Below are positions 7,636 through 16,087 of a stretch of 64,000 nucleotides of DNA, in pieces. Position numbers and translations under genes: made by a program. Every line of letters starts with the position of its first letter. Positions within the stretch are counted from its first letter, which is position 1. Source of the DNA: Candidatus Dormiibacterota bacterium (GTDB lineage: Bacteria; Chloroflexota; Dormibacteria; Aeolococcales; Aeolococcaceae); NCBI GenBank assembly GCA_003162415.1, contig PMOL01000005.1, positions 124,001 to 188,000 of the forward strand, in the 5' to 3' direction. Below the pieces are notes generated by a model. It made no database searches, was not told where the DNA came from, and saw only the letters and a program-made list of their open reading frames with translations.

Positions 7636-9654
7636 CTAGGGGACGTCCACCACGATGGTCTTGGTTGTGTCGTTCCCCAGGATGTCGATGACCTTGACGA
7701 CGACTCGGTGCTGGCCCGCTTGGTCGTAGGTATGGCTGGCGGAGATCTCAAGTTCATCGCTGTTCTTTGCCCGGAAGGCCTGCCATTCGTTGTGAAAGGT
7801 GTCGGCTTTGTTGTCCCAGTCGACGGCCCAATAGTCGATCCACTGTCGCCAGTTGGAGATGGCCTTTTGCACATCTGCAGGGACGTCATCCAATGGGATT
7901 ACAAAATCGGTAAGTCGAATGCTTATCGAGCGCTTCTTGTTGGTCACATCTACCGAAAGAGCGGCCAACTCGAAGAAACGAATGTCGCCCTGATCTACAG
8001 CCCGCTTGTCGAGCACCTCACGCGGGATTCGTACGAACCGCATCTCAATGCCCGCTTTGGCCGCTTCCTGCTTTGCCACCTCATTGAGCTCGAAGGCGAA
8101 GTCCCAACCAAGAACGTCTACGCTCCGCGCACTCGGTGCGTCTTTGCCCGTTCCCATCGACCTCCTAAACTCGGAAGCGATTTGAGTGACATCGCCCGTG
8201 GTCACGGGCGAGTCGACGGTTCCGACATACACCATCCGACCACCTTTGACGCCATGGATCCAGGTGTATCCCTGAACGGGCTCGGCGTGATACAGACCAA
8301 GGATGAATTCGCGGTAGGCACTCACGCGCTCCTGGGCATTGACGCCGAACTCCGATGCTTGCCACAGTTGACGTTCGTATTTGCCAAGGTTCTGGACAAC
8401 AAATGGGGTTAGATCTGGGAGCGACAGCATCCGCTTTCTCGTCGTATGGATTGCGAAACGGCTGAGGTCAGCGACGACCCATCGCCGATGTAACTCCTCG
8501 GCGGCCACGGCTGTCGTCCCCGCGCCCGCAAAGCAATCCAGCACAGTGTCGCCCTCGTTGCTTGAGACTTCGATGAGTCTGCGAAGTAGGGCGAGCGGCT
8601 TCTGTGTGGGGTAGCCTGTCCGTTCCGCGTTGGAGCTGATGCCGCGAAGCATTGAAATGTCCGTCCAAAGGTCCTGAAGAGGGACGCCCCGACTCTCATC
8701 GAGATATCTCTTCATGTACGGCATTCCGCTCGCCGAGTACACGAGTCGCTCCTGAACCTCAAACTCTTCCATCTTCTTGCGCGAGTAGGCCCAATAGCGG
8801 CCAGGCGGTGGTCGCTTGCCTTTCCACTCATACAGAGTGTCACCGCCCGGCTTTCGCGCTGTGAGATCCGCTTTGTTGTATCTGCGGCCAGTTTCCTCTT
8901 CAACGTTGCGGTACCAGCTGTCCGCGGTGGAGTCAGACAGTGAACTGTACTGAACGTTGAATACCGCGCGATCGGACTTGGTATAGCGAAATATCACGTC
9001 ATGGATGCGCCCAAAATCCTGTGCACCTTGCGTAACGTCGCTGTGAGCATCGGATCTCTTCCAGATAATCTCGTTCCTGAACCCCTGTGGTCCAAAGATC
9101 GCGTCAAGCAAAACTTTGACCGCATGCGATACGTGCCAGTCGAGATGCACGTAGAGAGTGCCGACCGGACTTAGCAGCTCATACAGAAGGGTAGCCGTCT
9201 CGGAAAACCACTGAAGGTAACGATCAAGATTTGTGACCCCACGTCGTCTAGCTTCGCTGGTGACGCCCCATGTGTCCCTATAGGCCTTTTGTTCAATCAG
9301 GCTGGGCTCTTTAATGAACACTCCGGTTTCAGAGCGCTCAGATTTGCCATAGGTCGGGACTTGGACGCTCAGGGTGAAGTCGTCACCAGTGGCAAAGGGA
9401 GGGTCAATGTAGATGAGATTGACAGACCCGCCAAGTTCATCTGCGAGCGTGGGTAGGACATATTTCTTGTCGCCCCAGATCAAACGGTTGCGCCAACCTG
9501 AAGCCTGGCCACGCCCGAACAGGTCGAAGGTGCGCTGTCGCTCCTGAACTGATTCGTTGACGGTCTCGATCGTTTGAAACGGCAACGGTACCCGCAAGAG
9601 CGGGACTTGCTTCCCGTCTTTGCCGTACTTTCCGTCCCAGATGAGTTCAGGCAT
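7636..9654 (-). CDS. mod: Type III-like DNA adenine methyltransferase (Mod)
   Basis: Adds a methyl group to adenine in the recognition site, protecting host DNA and providing specificity for the Res subunit. The 672-residue protein has DPPF at residues 84-87 (catalytic motif IV) well before FAGAGTTAVA near residue 372 (SAM-binding motif I), the permuted order of beta-class N6-adenine or N4-cytosine enzymes typical of type III Mod. The region between holds the target-recognition part. The C-terminal 40 residues look like a small beta domain (AGQHRVVVKVIDILGNDTTK). Res begins immediately after the stop. The recognition sequence cannot be read from this. Confidence 0.9.
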   Translation of the reverse strand: MPELIWDGKYGKDGKQVPLLRVPLPFQTIETVNESVQERQRTFDLFGRGQASGWRNRLIWGDKKYVLPTLADELGGSVNLIYIDPPFATGDDFTLSVQVPTYGKSERSETGVFIKEPSLIEQKAYRDTWGVTSEARRRGVTNLDRYLQWFSETATLLYELLSPVGTLYVHLDWHVSHAVKVLLDAIFGPQGFRNEIIWKRSDAHSDVTQGAQDFGRIHDVIFRYTKSDRAVFNVQYSSLSDSTADSWYRNVEEETGRRYNKADLTARKPGGDTLYEWKGKRPPPGRYWAYSRKKMEEFEVQERLVYSASGMPYMKRYLDESRGVPLQDLWTDISMLRGISSNAERTGYPTQKPLALLRRLIEVSSNEGDTVLDCFAGAGTTAVAAEELHRRWVVADLSRFAIHTTRKRMLSLPDLTPFVVQNLGKYERQLWQASEFGVNAQERVSAYREFILGLYHAEPVQGYTWIHGVKGGRMVYVGTVDSPVTTGDVTQIASEFRRSMGTGKDAPSARSVDVLGWDFAFELNEVAKQEAAKAGIEMRFVRIPREVLDKRAVDQGDIRFFELAALSVDVTNKKRSISIRLTDFVIPLDDVPADVQKAISNWRQWIDYWAVDWDNKADTFHNEWQAFRAKNSDELEISASHTYDQAGQHRVVVKVIDILGNDTTKTIVVDVP

Positions 9655-9817
9655 TGGATACCGTCACGATTCTGATTACTTCCCGATCCAAGTGGGGGGG
9701 GAGTTGCGACTCATCCGAGAGGGGCAACTCCGCTCCGAATACGACGACGGCATAGTACCAAGCCTCCAGGGCGCCGATATGACGTCGCCAGACTGGACGA
9801 TGAACACGGGTTGTCAC

Positions 9818-10747
9818 TCAGGCACGGCCCTTCATCTCCCATGTCGTCGGCGGGCCACTAAGCGGTCCATCTTCCGCTACCACATTGGGCTCGGCGCCCG
9901 AAGCTCGGATCGCACAACCACGATGTTGGCCATTACTCCAGTCATCGTCCACCCACCCCATGAGATCGCCGAAGATCGACCGCAGCCATCGCAGATCGTT
10001 CTTAGTGAGGTTCGCGCTGTCGATAGCCGCATCGAGGGCGTCCATCGGAGGCAGGTCACCGAGTGCCTCGACGATCCGCACCGCTTCAGAGCACACTGCC
10101 CTCCAGTCTCCGCTGTGATAGCGCTTGCACTTCATATAGTCGCCGGCAGTAAGCGTGGCGTAGAACGCATCTCTTGCCTCGCGTCCATAACGATCGTCAA
10201 GCCTCGGTGGATAGGCCTTGACGAATGCCTGAAAGCGCTTGTGGTGTACGCACCGAAATGGGTTCTTGGGCGGCGGCATATCAGCAACATCGACGACGAC
10301 ATAACGTGGAAGGTTTGGTTGTGCGGTCAGCGACCCGCCGGCGGCGATGACGCGCATCAGCACTTCATCGTGGTCAGGCAGTAGTGTCAAGGGCTGACCG
10401 ATGAGTTCTTCGATTCGCTTCCGAGGGATTCGATGGTTTCGCCAAATAGGCGCGAGGTCGGGCTCGGCAAAAGTCAGCTCTGCGTATCGGACCTTGGGCT
10501 CGATGTCGTACATGCCAGCCGGATAACAGTGAAACCAACGGACGTCGGACACACCGTCCAGAACGTTGTCGAGAATCCACCTTGCGATGCGTGATGCACT
10601 GTTTGAGATCGAGGAGCCTGGGTTCCCAGGGACCTCGGTGACCAAAACGACCGCTGCGTTCTCGTCCCGATAGATTCGCAACCAGTACACGCCGCGGCCG
10701 CGGCGCTCGGGCGGAATGGCTACTGGGTCGTTGAAGACCAATCGCAC
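9818..10747 (-). CDS. Unknown protein in the restriction-modification operon
   Basis: GTG at 10747, 8 bases after the upstream stop, gives 309 residues; the frame is open to 10822, but that part overlaps the preceding gene. Recognisable text includes RGVYWLRIYRDENAAVVLVT, a middle segment LPRYVVVDVADMPPPKNPFR and a helical C-terminal region ending in an acidic/Trp patch (GWVDDDWSNG). No membrane segment, ATPase or nuclease motif is seen. It lies between a UDG-like gene and Mod, 163 bases before Mod, so it may act with the restriction system or be a cargo gene of the island. I do not recognise the family. Confidence 0.6.
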   Translation of the reverse strand: MRLVFNDPVAIPPERRGRGVYWLRIYRDENAAVVLVTEVPGNPGSSISNSASRIARWILDNVLDGVSDVRWFHCYPAGMYDIEPKVRYAELTFAEPDLAPIWRNHRIPRKRIEELIGQPLTLLPDHDEVLMRVIAAGGSLTAQPNLPRYVVVDVADMPPPKNPFRCVHHKRFQAFVKAYPPRLDDRYGREARDAFYATLTAGDYMKCKRYHSGDWRAVCSEAVRIVEALGDLPPMDALDAAIDSANLTKNDLRWLRSIFGDLMGWVDDDWSNGQHRGCAIRASGAEPNVVAEDGPLSGPPTTWEMKGRA

Positions 10748-10754
10748 TTTGGGC

Positions 10755-11429
10755 TTACTGAGCGACAGCCTGCCGAATACCGTCGAAATCGCCCTCTGGC
10801 ATGTTGCCGGGGGATAGCCCAACCCACCGCTGGCTGTTCAGCCGTATCACCCGTTCGTAGGTGTATAGCTCTGGAACATTCCAAACCCACTGACCCAGAC
10901 CACGAGTGACGACGATGAGGCAGCCTCTGTCCATCGTCTCTCTGACAAGTTGAAACGTGAACGCTTGAGATGGTAGGGGGAGCGGGAGCGAGCGCCAGGT
11001 GTGCGAGTGGTAGCCGAAGAACTCGAGGACCATAAGCCGCTCACCAACTTGCTCCCATGAGGTGGCCTCGGCCAATCGCCGTAGTCGCTTCGACCACCAT
11101 CGGCCACCGCCAGTCGTCGCTCGGAAACGGGGATCGATGTGCACGAAGGGAGTAGTCGCCTTGAAGGACAGATTGCGACGAAGCTCGTCGTTCCAGTCGT
11201 CGACCCCACCGCCCTGCTCGAGCGGTTCCGTGTTTCCCCACCCCGGGTTGAGGGATAACAAAACCACGCCTGCTCGCTGAGGATCGCCGGCGTAGGGTTC
11301 CGGTAAAACCTCGAAGTGCAATTCGGAGCGGCCCTCCGGATCTGCCGCTAGAACGAGGTCGATGGTTTGCCGATCACAAGGTGCGATGAAGGGCGCCTCG
11401 GTCGGTGCGTCGGGCCAGGGATTCTCCAC
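10755..11429 (-). CDS. Uracil-DNA-glycosylase-fold-like protein (tentative)
   Basis: A 224-residue protein with a GTG start at 11429. The segment VVLLSLNPGWGNTEP resembles the substrate-loop region of uracil-DNA-glycosylase-fold proteins, and LMVLEFFGYHSHTW with SPGNMPEG near the C-terminus could be the later loop. UDG-fold enzymes remove uracil or other altered bases, and some members occur in defence islands acting on modified phage DNA. The match is by pattern only; the catalytic residues of classical UDG families are not evident. It heads the minus-strand operon, with a 134-base divergent promoter region shared with the plus-strand gene at 11564. Confidence 0.5.
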   Translation of the reverse strand: MENPWPDAPTEAPFIAPCDRQTIDLVLAADPEGRSELHFEVLPEPYAGDPQRAGVVLLSLNPGWGNTEPLEQGGGVDDWNDELRRNLSFKATTPFVHIDPRFRATTGGGRWWSKRLRRLAEATSWEQVGERLMVLEFFGYHSHTWRSLPLPLPSQAFTFQLVRETMDRGCLIVVTRGLGQWVWNVPELYTYERVIRLNSQRWVGLSPGNMPEGDFDGIRQAVAQ

Positions 11430-11563
11430 GGCAACGAGTCTGCCATCTCCGGATTCACGTCAATGCCCCCGTGCTTGTTAGCCCAATCTCTGCGCGGGCA
11501 GCCGGCACGCAGGACAAGGGATGCCGATCGTACGCTGCCTGCCATGCAGATTAAGCCGCTCGT

Positions 11564-12340
11564 ATGACCGGCGATTGGTACGACCGAATCCTGCTCGAGA
11601 CGGATCAGCGTGAGCTGCTCGACCTCATGATCCAGGCCGACAACACTATCTCAAAGGAAAAGCGCACTCCCTTTGTCCTCGTCCAGACCAACAGCGATGA
11701 CTTCCTGCTCCGGGAGGGCTTCCCGCGGAACCCTGTTGCGGTCTCCGATCTGTCGATTCTCGTCGACCGGCGGATGCTCAGTACACATCGCGTGGGAGGA
11801 AGTAACCAGCTGTACGACGTCACACCTGAGGGGCGCCAGTACTGGGCCGAGATGAAGCGTCGTATCGGGAGCGAAATGAAAATGGTTGAAGCAGAGATCC
11901 AGACCTTTCTCGATTCGCCGACCTTCAGGGAGGCTTTCCCCCAAGCCCACGATCGCTGGGTCGAGGCGGCTAATGAACTTTGGGGTGCTGACGCCGCCAA
12001 GCGCTTCACTGATATAGGCCATCGCTGCCGAGAAGCGATGCAGCTCTTCATCACAGCACTCATCCAGCATGCGGGGATCGTTGTGGACGACACACTTTCG
12101 GACCCCGCCAAGAGTGTCGCTCGACTTCGAGCTGTGATTGCCCAGAAGGACGACCTCGGTGACGCTCATCGCGCTTTCCTTGAGGCGCTCGTTCAGTACT
12201 GGGGAACGGTGAGCGATCTCGTCCAGCGGCAAGAGCATGGTGCCCAAAAGGAAGGTGATGACCTGACCTGGGAGGATGCTCGACGAGTCGTATTCCAAAC
12301 GGCGATCGTCATGCACGAGGTATCAAGCGCGGTCGCTTGA
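11564..12340 (+). CDS. Unknown soluble protein with N-terminal winged-helix-like region
   Basis: A 258-residue protein. Residues 60-95 (VSDLSILVDRRMLSTHRVGG, NQLYDVTPEGRQYW) look like the last helices and wing of a winged-helix domain. The C-terminal half is helical, with a repeated Arg/His/Glu pattern (RCREAMQLFITALIQHAG) and the ending MHEVSSAVA. Such small HTH-plus-helical-bundle proteins occur in abortive-infection loci, sometimes with HEPN-like bundles, but no RxxxxH RNase motif is clear here. It diverges from the UDG-like gene and lies just inside the putative attachment scar at 12446, so it may be the last gene of the mobile island. Confidence 0.65.
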   Translation: MTGDWYDRILLETDQRELLDLMIQADNTISKEKRTPFVLVQTNSDDFLLREGFPRNPVAVSDLSILVDRRMLSTHRVGGSNQLYDVTPEGRQYWAEMKRRIGSEMKMVEAEIQTFLDSPTFREAFPQAHDRWVEAANELWGADAAKRFTDIGHRCREAMQLFITALIQHAGIVVDDTLSDPAKSVARLRAVIAQKDDLGDAHRAFLEALVQYWGTVSDLVQRQEHGAQKEGDDLTWEDARRVVFQTAIVMHEVSSAVA

Positions 12341-12928
12341 GGCGCATCACCTTGGCCGGGAGTCCTTGAGAGAGCCGCTAAGATCCATCTAGAGTCACAG
12401 CGTTGCCACTCCTCGAATTGGTGCACAGCGTTGAGCGACCGGATAAGAGGTTCGAACCCTCTGTCCCCACGTTATGTCTCAGCACTTTTTGGGCTAGGGG
12501 CCGCGCTCAGTCGATGGTGACGATTGGCTTCAGCGAGTCAGTCCACGCGAGAAGATCGCCTTTCACAAAATTCGATCGGGGCGCGTAGAGATGCTGATCC
12601 TGGATCAGCCGAGGGAGAGCCTTGTCTCGCCCAGGAGCGCCCGAGGTCTCGCCACTGCGGCGGGATGCTGGCCGATTGCCATGCGGATCGCCTGATGAGC
12701 ATCTCTTCGGGAATGCCTGCTGGGAGGTTTGCCGCTGGAGAAAGAGGGAGTCGAAACTTCACGAGGTTGCCCTCGGTGTTTTCTGAGCACGTGCGGGCCC
12801 TTCCAGATAGCACCCGGAGCGCCCGAAAGGATCTCAACCGTGCGATTGCGTTGATACCCTCGTTGCTGACTGATCCCGGCGCTTGTATTGTCCAGGCCAT
12901 CCTGTCAGCGGATGCCGGAGGTACCAGC
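12341..12928. other. Non-coding boundary region of the island
   Basis: Contains the orphan tRNA 3' half at 12446-12470. A long open frame running from 12524 into the next gene shows poor protein character before 12929 (Arg/Ser-rich, no ribosome binding site) and is not taken as coding. No terminator hairpin stands out. Confidence 0.5.
12446..12470 (+). other. Orphan tRNA T-arm and acceptor 3' strand, probable attachment-site scar
   Basis: The T stem AGAGG, loop TTCGAAC and closing CCTCT are perfectly paired and are followed by GTCCCCA, the length of an acceptor 3' strand. The complementary 5' strand (TGGGGAC) and a D-arm/anticodon region are not found in the preceding 90 bases, so this is not a full tRNA. 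Integrases often recombine into the 3' end of tRNA genes and leave such a copy at one end of the element. It lies where the defence genes end, consistent with an att site. No integrase gene is visible in the window. Confidence 0.55.
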
Positions 12929-13624
12929 GTGACCCTCATCAACACTAACGGGATGGCATTCTTCGGGCCAGGCTCGGAATGGTTCTGGGCCGCGCTCCAA
13001 TTCACTGCCCTCACCATTACCTTCATCGCGATCTATCGCCAATTACGGACGGCCCGTAGTTCACATGCGGTCGAGCAGGTCGCCGAATACACGCGACAGT
13101 TCGACCATGAGCGGATGGTTCGCCACCAACTCGCGATCCTGGTGGCAGCCCGCGACAAGGTCGACGTTCCCAATGGTTCCGGGGTTGCTATTGGCAACTA
13201 CTTCGAAGGGTTGGGGTCGCTCAGCCGGAGCGGGTACCTTGACGTCACATTGCTTTGGCGGGTGTTCGGCCTAGTTACCCTGCGCTGGTGGGCTGTTCTG
13301 GAGCCGTTTTTCCAACGCCAGCGAGTCGAACACGGCGATTCGGTCTTTGAGGATTTCGAGTGGCTCGTAGGGGCGCTTGCCAAGATGGAACGTCGAGCAG
13401 GCCGGACCCTCACTATCGACGCGACATATCTGGCTAGGTGGTTGGCGTCTGACGCGATCGAGGGCCTCCAAGACAACCTCAGGCTTGAGCAGTCGCTACG
13501 CACCGTCCTCACAGCGCCGCCGGACGCTATAGACACTGCCCATTCAGTGGCTGATGCACCGGCTTCCACTCCGTCTGCCGGCAGACGGCGCGCGACCGAG
13601 AGTAAAGATCGTGGTGCCATCTGA
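12929..13624 (+). CDS. Single-pass membrane protein with long cytoplasmic domain, unknown function
   Basis: The GTG at 12929 has a perfect GGAGG 7 bases upstream and is preferred over the much longer open frame. The 231-residue product has one N-terminal membrane helix at about residues 15-35 (WAALQFTALTITFIAIYRQL) followed by a helical cytoplasmic part (HAVEQVAEYTRQFDHERMVR, LEPFFQRQRVEHGDSVFEDF). This layout, a short periplasmic tip, one TM and a helical tail, is common in uncharacterised proteins of the DUF4760 kind; I cannot assign a role. The tail ends in a Pro/Ala/Arg-rich disordered segment. It lies just outside the putative att scar. Confidence 0.75.
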   Translation: MTLINTNGMAFFGPGSEWFWAALQFTALTITFIAIYRQLRTARSSHAVEQVAEYTRQFDHERMVRHQLAILVAARDKVDVPNGSGVAIGNYFEGLGSLSRSGYLDVTLLWRVFGLVTLRWWAVLEPFFQRQRVEHGDSVFEDFEWLVGALAKMERRAGRTLTIDATYLARWLASDAIEGLQDNLRLEQSLRTVLTAPPDAIDTAHSVADAPASTPSAGRRRATESKDRGAI

Positions 13625-14188
13625 GCGGCGCCGCGAATATCGGCCACAAGTCACACGTTCCTGAGGTGATTACCCTGTTCGGTTACTCACGCCATCCATT
13701 CGAGAGCCGTAGAGTTCGGTTCGTTGCATTTGATGTGGTTGGCTGAGGTTGACGGAACGACCGGAGCAGGGTGCCGCGACACCTGGCTGTCCATAGGGAC
13801 TCCGCTGGGATCACATCCGCTACCGCGGACGTTCATAAGGCGGCGGCCGACCCGGGTCGTCGTCACGCTGAATCAGTCGATGACGTTCAGCCTTTCCGCT
13901 GATCAGCCAACGCTCTTGGGATTCAAGCAGTGGACGGGCGACGCGAGCGAGTAGAGCGAATGATTTGGCATCAGCCGATCACCCGAGCGCTGGTCGCAGC
14001 GCCCCAAACGCTGCGATGACGACCAGCGATCTTCGGACAGGAGCCCGCGCGACCGGCAAATGGCTCGCGGTGCTCGAGGGGAGCGCCTCGCGCGGGCTCA
14101 GTCCCGGTAGTCAGATCACAGATGCGGGGACGGTGCCCGAACGCGTCTGCCCGGGGGTGCATCCGATCATCCCCGTGACCGCGTCACC
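13625..14188. other. Gene-free stretch
   Basis: Short frames here lack ribosome binding sites. One (13724-13954) ends in FSLSADQPTLLGFKQWTGDA, faintly like secreted bacterial repeats, but it is too short and isolated to call. It presumably contains the promoter of the signalling operon that follows. Confidence 0.4.
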
Positions 14189-16087
14189 ATGGGCACGGAG
14201 GGTCCGCTGCCCATAGTCATCGCTATGACCATCGACGGTGAAGGGAGATCTACGTCGCTCCGATACCCTGTCGCGCTGAGTGAAGGTCGCGACGAGGCCA
14301 TGAGCGCACCAGTTGCGTCCGCTCTCGGTTTGATTGGTGGGCTTCGAAACTCGAACACGACGCGCCTGCTCTTAGTCGAGGATAACCCAGCCGATGCGGC
14401 GCTTCACACTGCCATGCTTCGCTCGACCGCTCTGAGCGAACTCTTCGAGGTCGTCCTGGTCGGCCAGCTGAGTGAGTGTGTCGCGGCGCTGGCAGAGGAA
14501 ACGCCCGCGTGTGTCCTGCTCGACATGGGCCTGCCGGACGCCCAGGGAGTGGAGGGTATTGCCCGCATTCGAATCGTTGCGCCCGACGTGCCAATTGTCG
14601 TACTGACAGGGAACGACGACGACGCTGTTGGGCTCGAAGCCTTGCAGTGTGGTGCCCAGGACTATCTCGTCAAGGGTCACGTCGACGCCCGCGTGCTCGC
14701 GCGATCGATCCGCTACGCCGTTGAGCGGATGCGCGGAGATCAACGGATTAGCTTCCTTGCCTTCCATGACTCCCTCACCGAGCTCGCCAACCGTGCTTTG
14801 TTTGCCGACCGCCTTCAGGTAGCGCTGACGCGCTCCCGGCCGCGATCGCCTGCATCTGTCGACGCGACCGCACTGCCCGCGACGCCGGCCGTGTTGGTGA
14901 TCGACCTCGACTACTTCAAGTTGATCAACGACAGTCTTGGTCACGCCAGCGGCGACCTCGTCCTCCGGGCAGTGGCCCAGCGCCTCCGGGCGGTGGTGCG
15001 CCCGAGCGACACGGTCGCCCGTCTCGGCGGCGACGAGTTCGCGGTCTTGTGTGAAGGCGCCTCGGCAGACCAGGTCGCTCTCGTTGCCCAACGCGTGGTC
15101 GACGTCCTCGGTGCGCCCATCGCCTTCGAGGGCGTCGAAGCCTTCATTGGGGCGAGCATCGGTGTCGCAGTCGCACCGGTGGGTTCAACCGACGGTGACG
15201 GCCTGATCCGAGATGCGGATATCGCGATGTACCGTGCCAAGGCAAACGGTCGCGGGCGATTCGTCATCTTCGAGGAGGAGATGCGGGCGGTCGTCCAGGT
15301 GCATCACGCAACAAGCAATGCGCTGCATCGCGCGCTCGAGCGCAAGGAGTTTCGCCTCGTCTATCAACCCGCAGTCGATCTGCGCAGCGGTCACATCTGC
15401 GGTGTGGAAGCATTACTCCGTTGGGTGGAGCCCACTCGTGGCGTCTTGGCACCGGACGCCTTCCTGGCGTCGGCCGAGGAGAGTGGACTGATCGTGCCGA
15501 TCGGTTCGTGGGTGCTTGGGGCCGCGTTGGAGCAGGCGGGCATCTGGGCTCGCAGCTTCCCGGATCGTGAGCCGCTGACGATGTCTGTGAATGTCTCCGG
15601 GCGGCAGCTCGTCGAGCCCACCGTCGTCGATGTGGTCGCCCGAGCGGTCGCCAAGGCACGAGTCCAGCCGGGGAGCATTTGCCTGTGCCTGGAGGTCACC
15701 GAGACGGTGATCCTCGGGGATCTCGCTGTGATGGCGAGGCGGCTCACTGCATTGAAGGCTCTTGGCGTTCAGCTCGCCGTTGACGATTTCGGTACCGGGT
15801 ATTCGTCGCTCAACTACCTGCAGCAACTCCCGGTGGACATCCTCAAGATCGATCGGACGTTCGTTGCGGGACTTGATCGCGGCGAGAAGAACATGGCGAT
15901 CATCACGACACTGGTCGAAATGGGCAAGCGGATGCATCTCGTCGTGGTCGCTGAGGGCGTCGAGACGGCCGAACAGCTCGCCGTGCTGCGAAACCTGGAT
16001 TGCGATATTGCGCAGGGCTTCTACATGGCTCGTCCCGTGTCTGCGGACGAGATCACCGATCTATTGAATCGAGATCCGGTGTGGTGA
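14189..16087 (+). CDS. Response regulator with GGDEF and EAL domains (c-di-GMP turnover)
   Basis: Makes and/or breaks down cyclic-di-GMP in response to phosphorylation. A REC domain (about residues 58-180) has the acidic LLLVEDNPAD patch and phospho-acceptor D112 (VLLDMGLPD). The GGDEF domain has an intact GGDEF at 280-284 with an RxxD inhibitory site (RPSD) five residues before it. The EAL domain has EALLRW starting at E407 and DDFGTGYSSLNY, the loop 6 region of active phosphodiesterases. Both outputs look competent, so it may switch direction. The exact start is unclear; later ATGs near 14225 and 14300 are possible. It overlaps the next gene by GTGA, so the partner kinase is likely its phosphate source. 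Confidence 0.93.
   Translation: MGTEGPLPIVIAMTIDGEGRSTSLRYPVALSEGRDEAMSAPVASALGLIGGLRNSNTTRLLLVEDNPADAALHTAMLRSTALSELFEVVLVGQLSECVAALAEETPACVLLDMGLPDAQGVEGIARIRIVAPDVPIVVLTGNDDDAVGLEALQCGAQDYLVKGHVDARVLARSIRYAVERMRGDQRISFLAFHDSLTELANRALFADRLQVALTRSRPRSPASVDATALPATPAVLVIDLDYFKLINDSLGHASGDLVLRAVAQRLRAVVRPSDTVARLGGDEFAVLCEGASADQVALVAQRVVDVLGAPIAFEGVEAFIGASIGVAVAPVGSTDGDGLIRDADIAMYRAKANGRGRFVIFEEEMRAVVQVHHATSNALHRALERKEFRLVYQPAVDLRSGHICGVEALLRWVEPTRGVLAPDAFLASAEESGLIVPIGSWVLGAALEQAGIWARSFPDREPLTMSVNVSGRQLVEPTVVDVVARAVAKARVQPGSICLCLEVTETVILGDLAVMARRLTALKALGVQLAVDDFGTGYSSLNYLQQLPVDILKIDRTFVAGLDRGEKNMAIITTLVEMGKRMHLVVVAEGVETAEQLAVLRNLDCDIAQGFYMARPVSADEITDLLNRDPVW

Noticed and set aside
7351-8412. 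Long plus-strand frame opposite Mod and Res
   Set aside because: Antisense shadow of strongly conserved genes; no start signals.
9620-10384. Long plus-strand frame opposite the unknown operon gene
   Set aside because: Overlaps a better-supported minus-strand gene and Mod start; composition is shadow-like.
12524-12928. Upstream extension of the membrane-protein frame
   Set aside because: No ribosome binding site and poor composition; a perfect GGAGG precedes GTG 12929 in the same frame.
13724-13954. Small plus-strand frame ending GFKQWTGDASE
   Set aside because: Faint likeness to secreted bacterial repeats only in the last 30 residues; no signal peptide or ribosome binding site.
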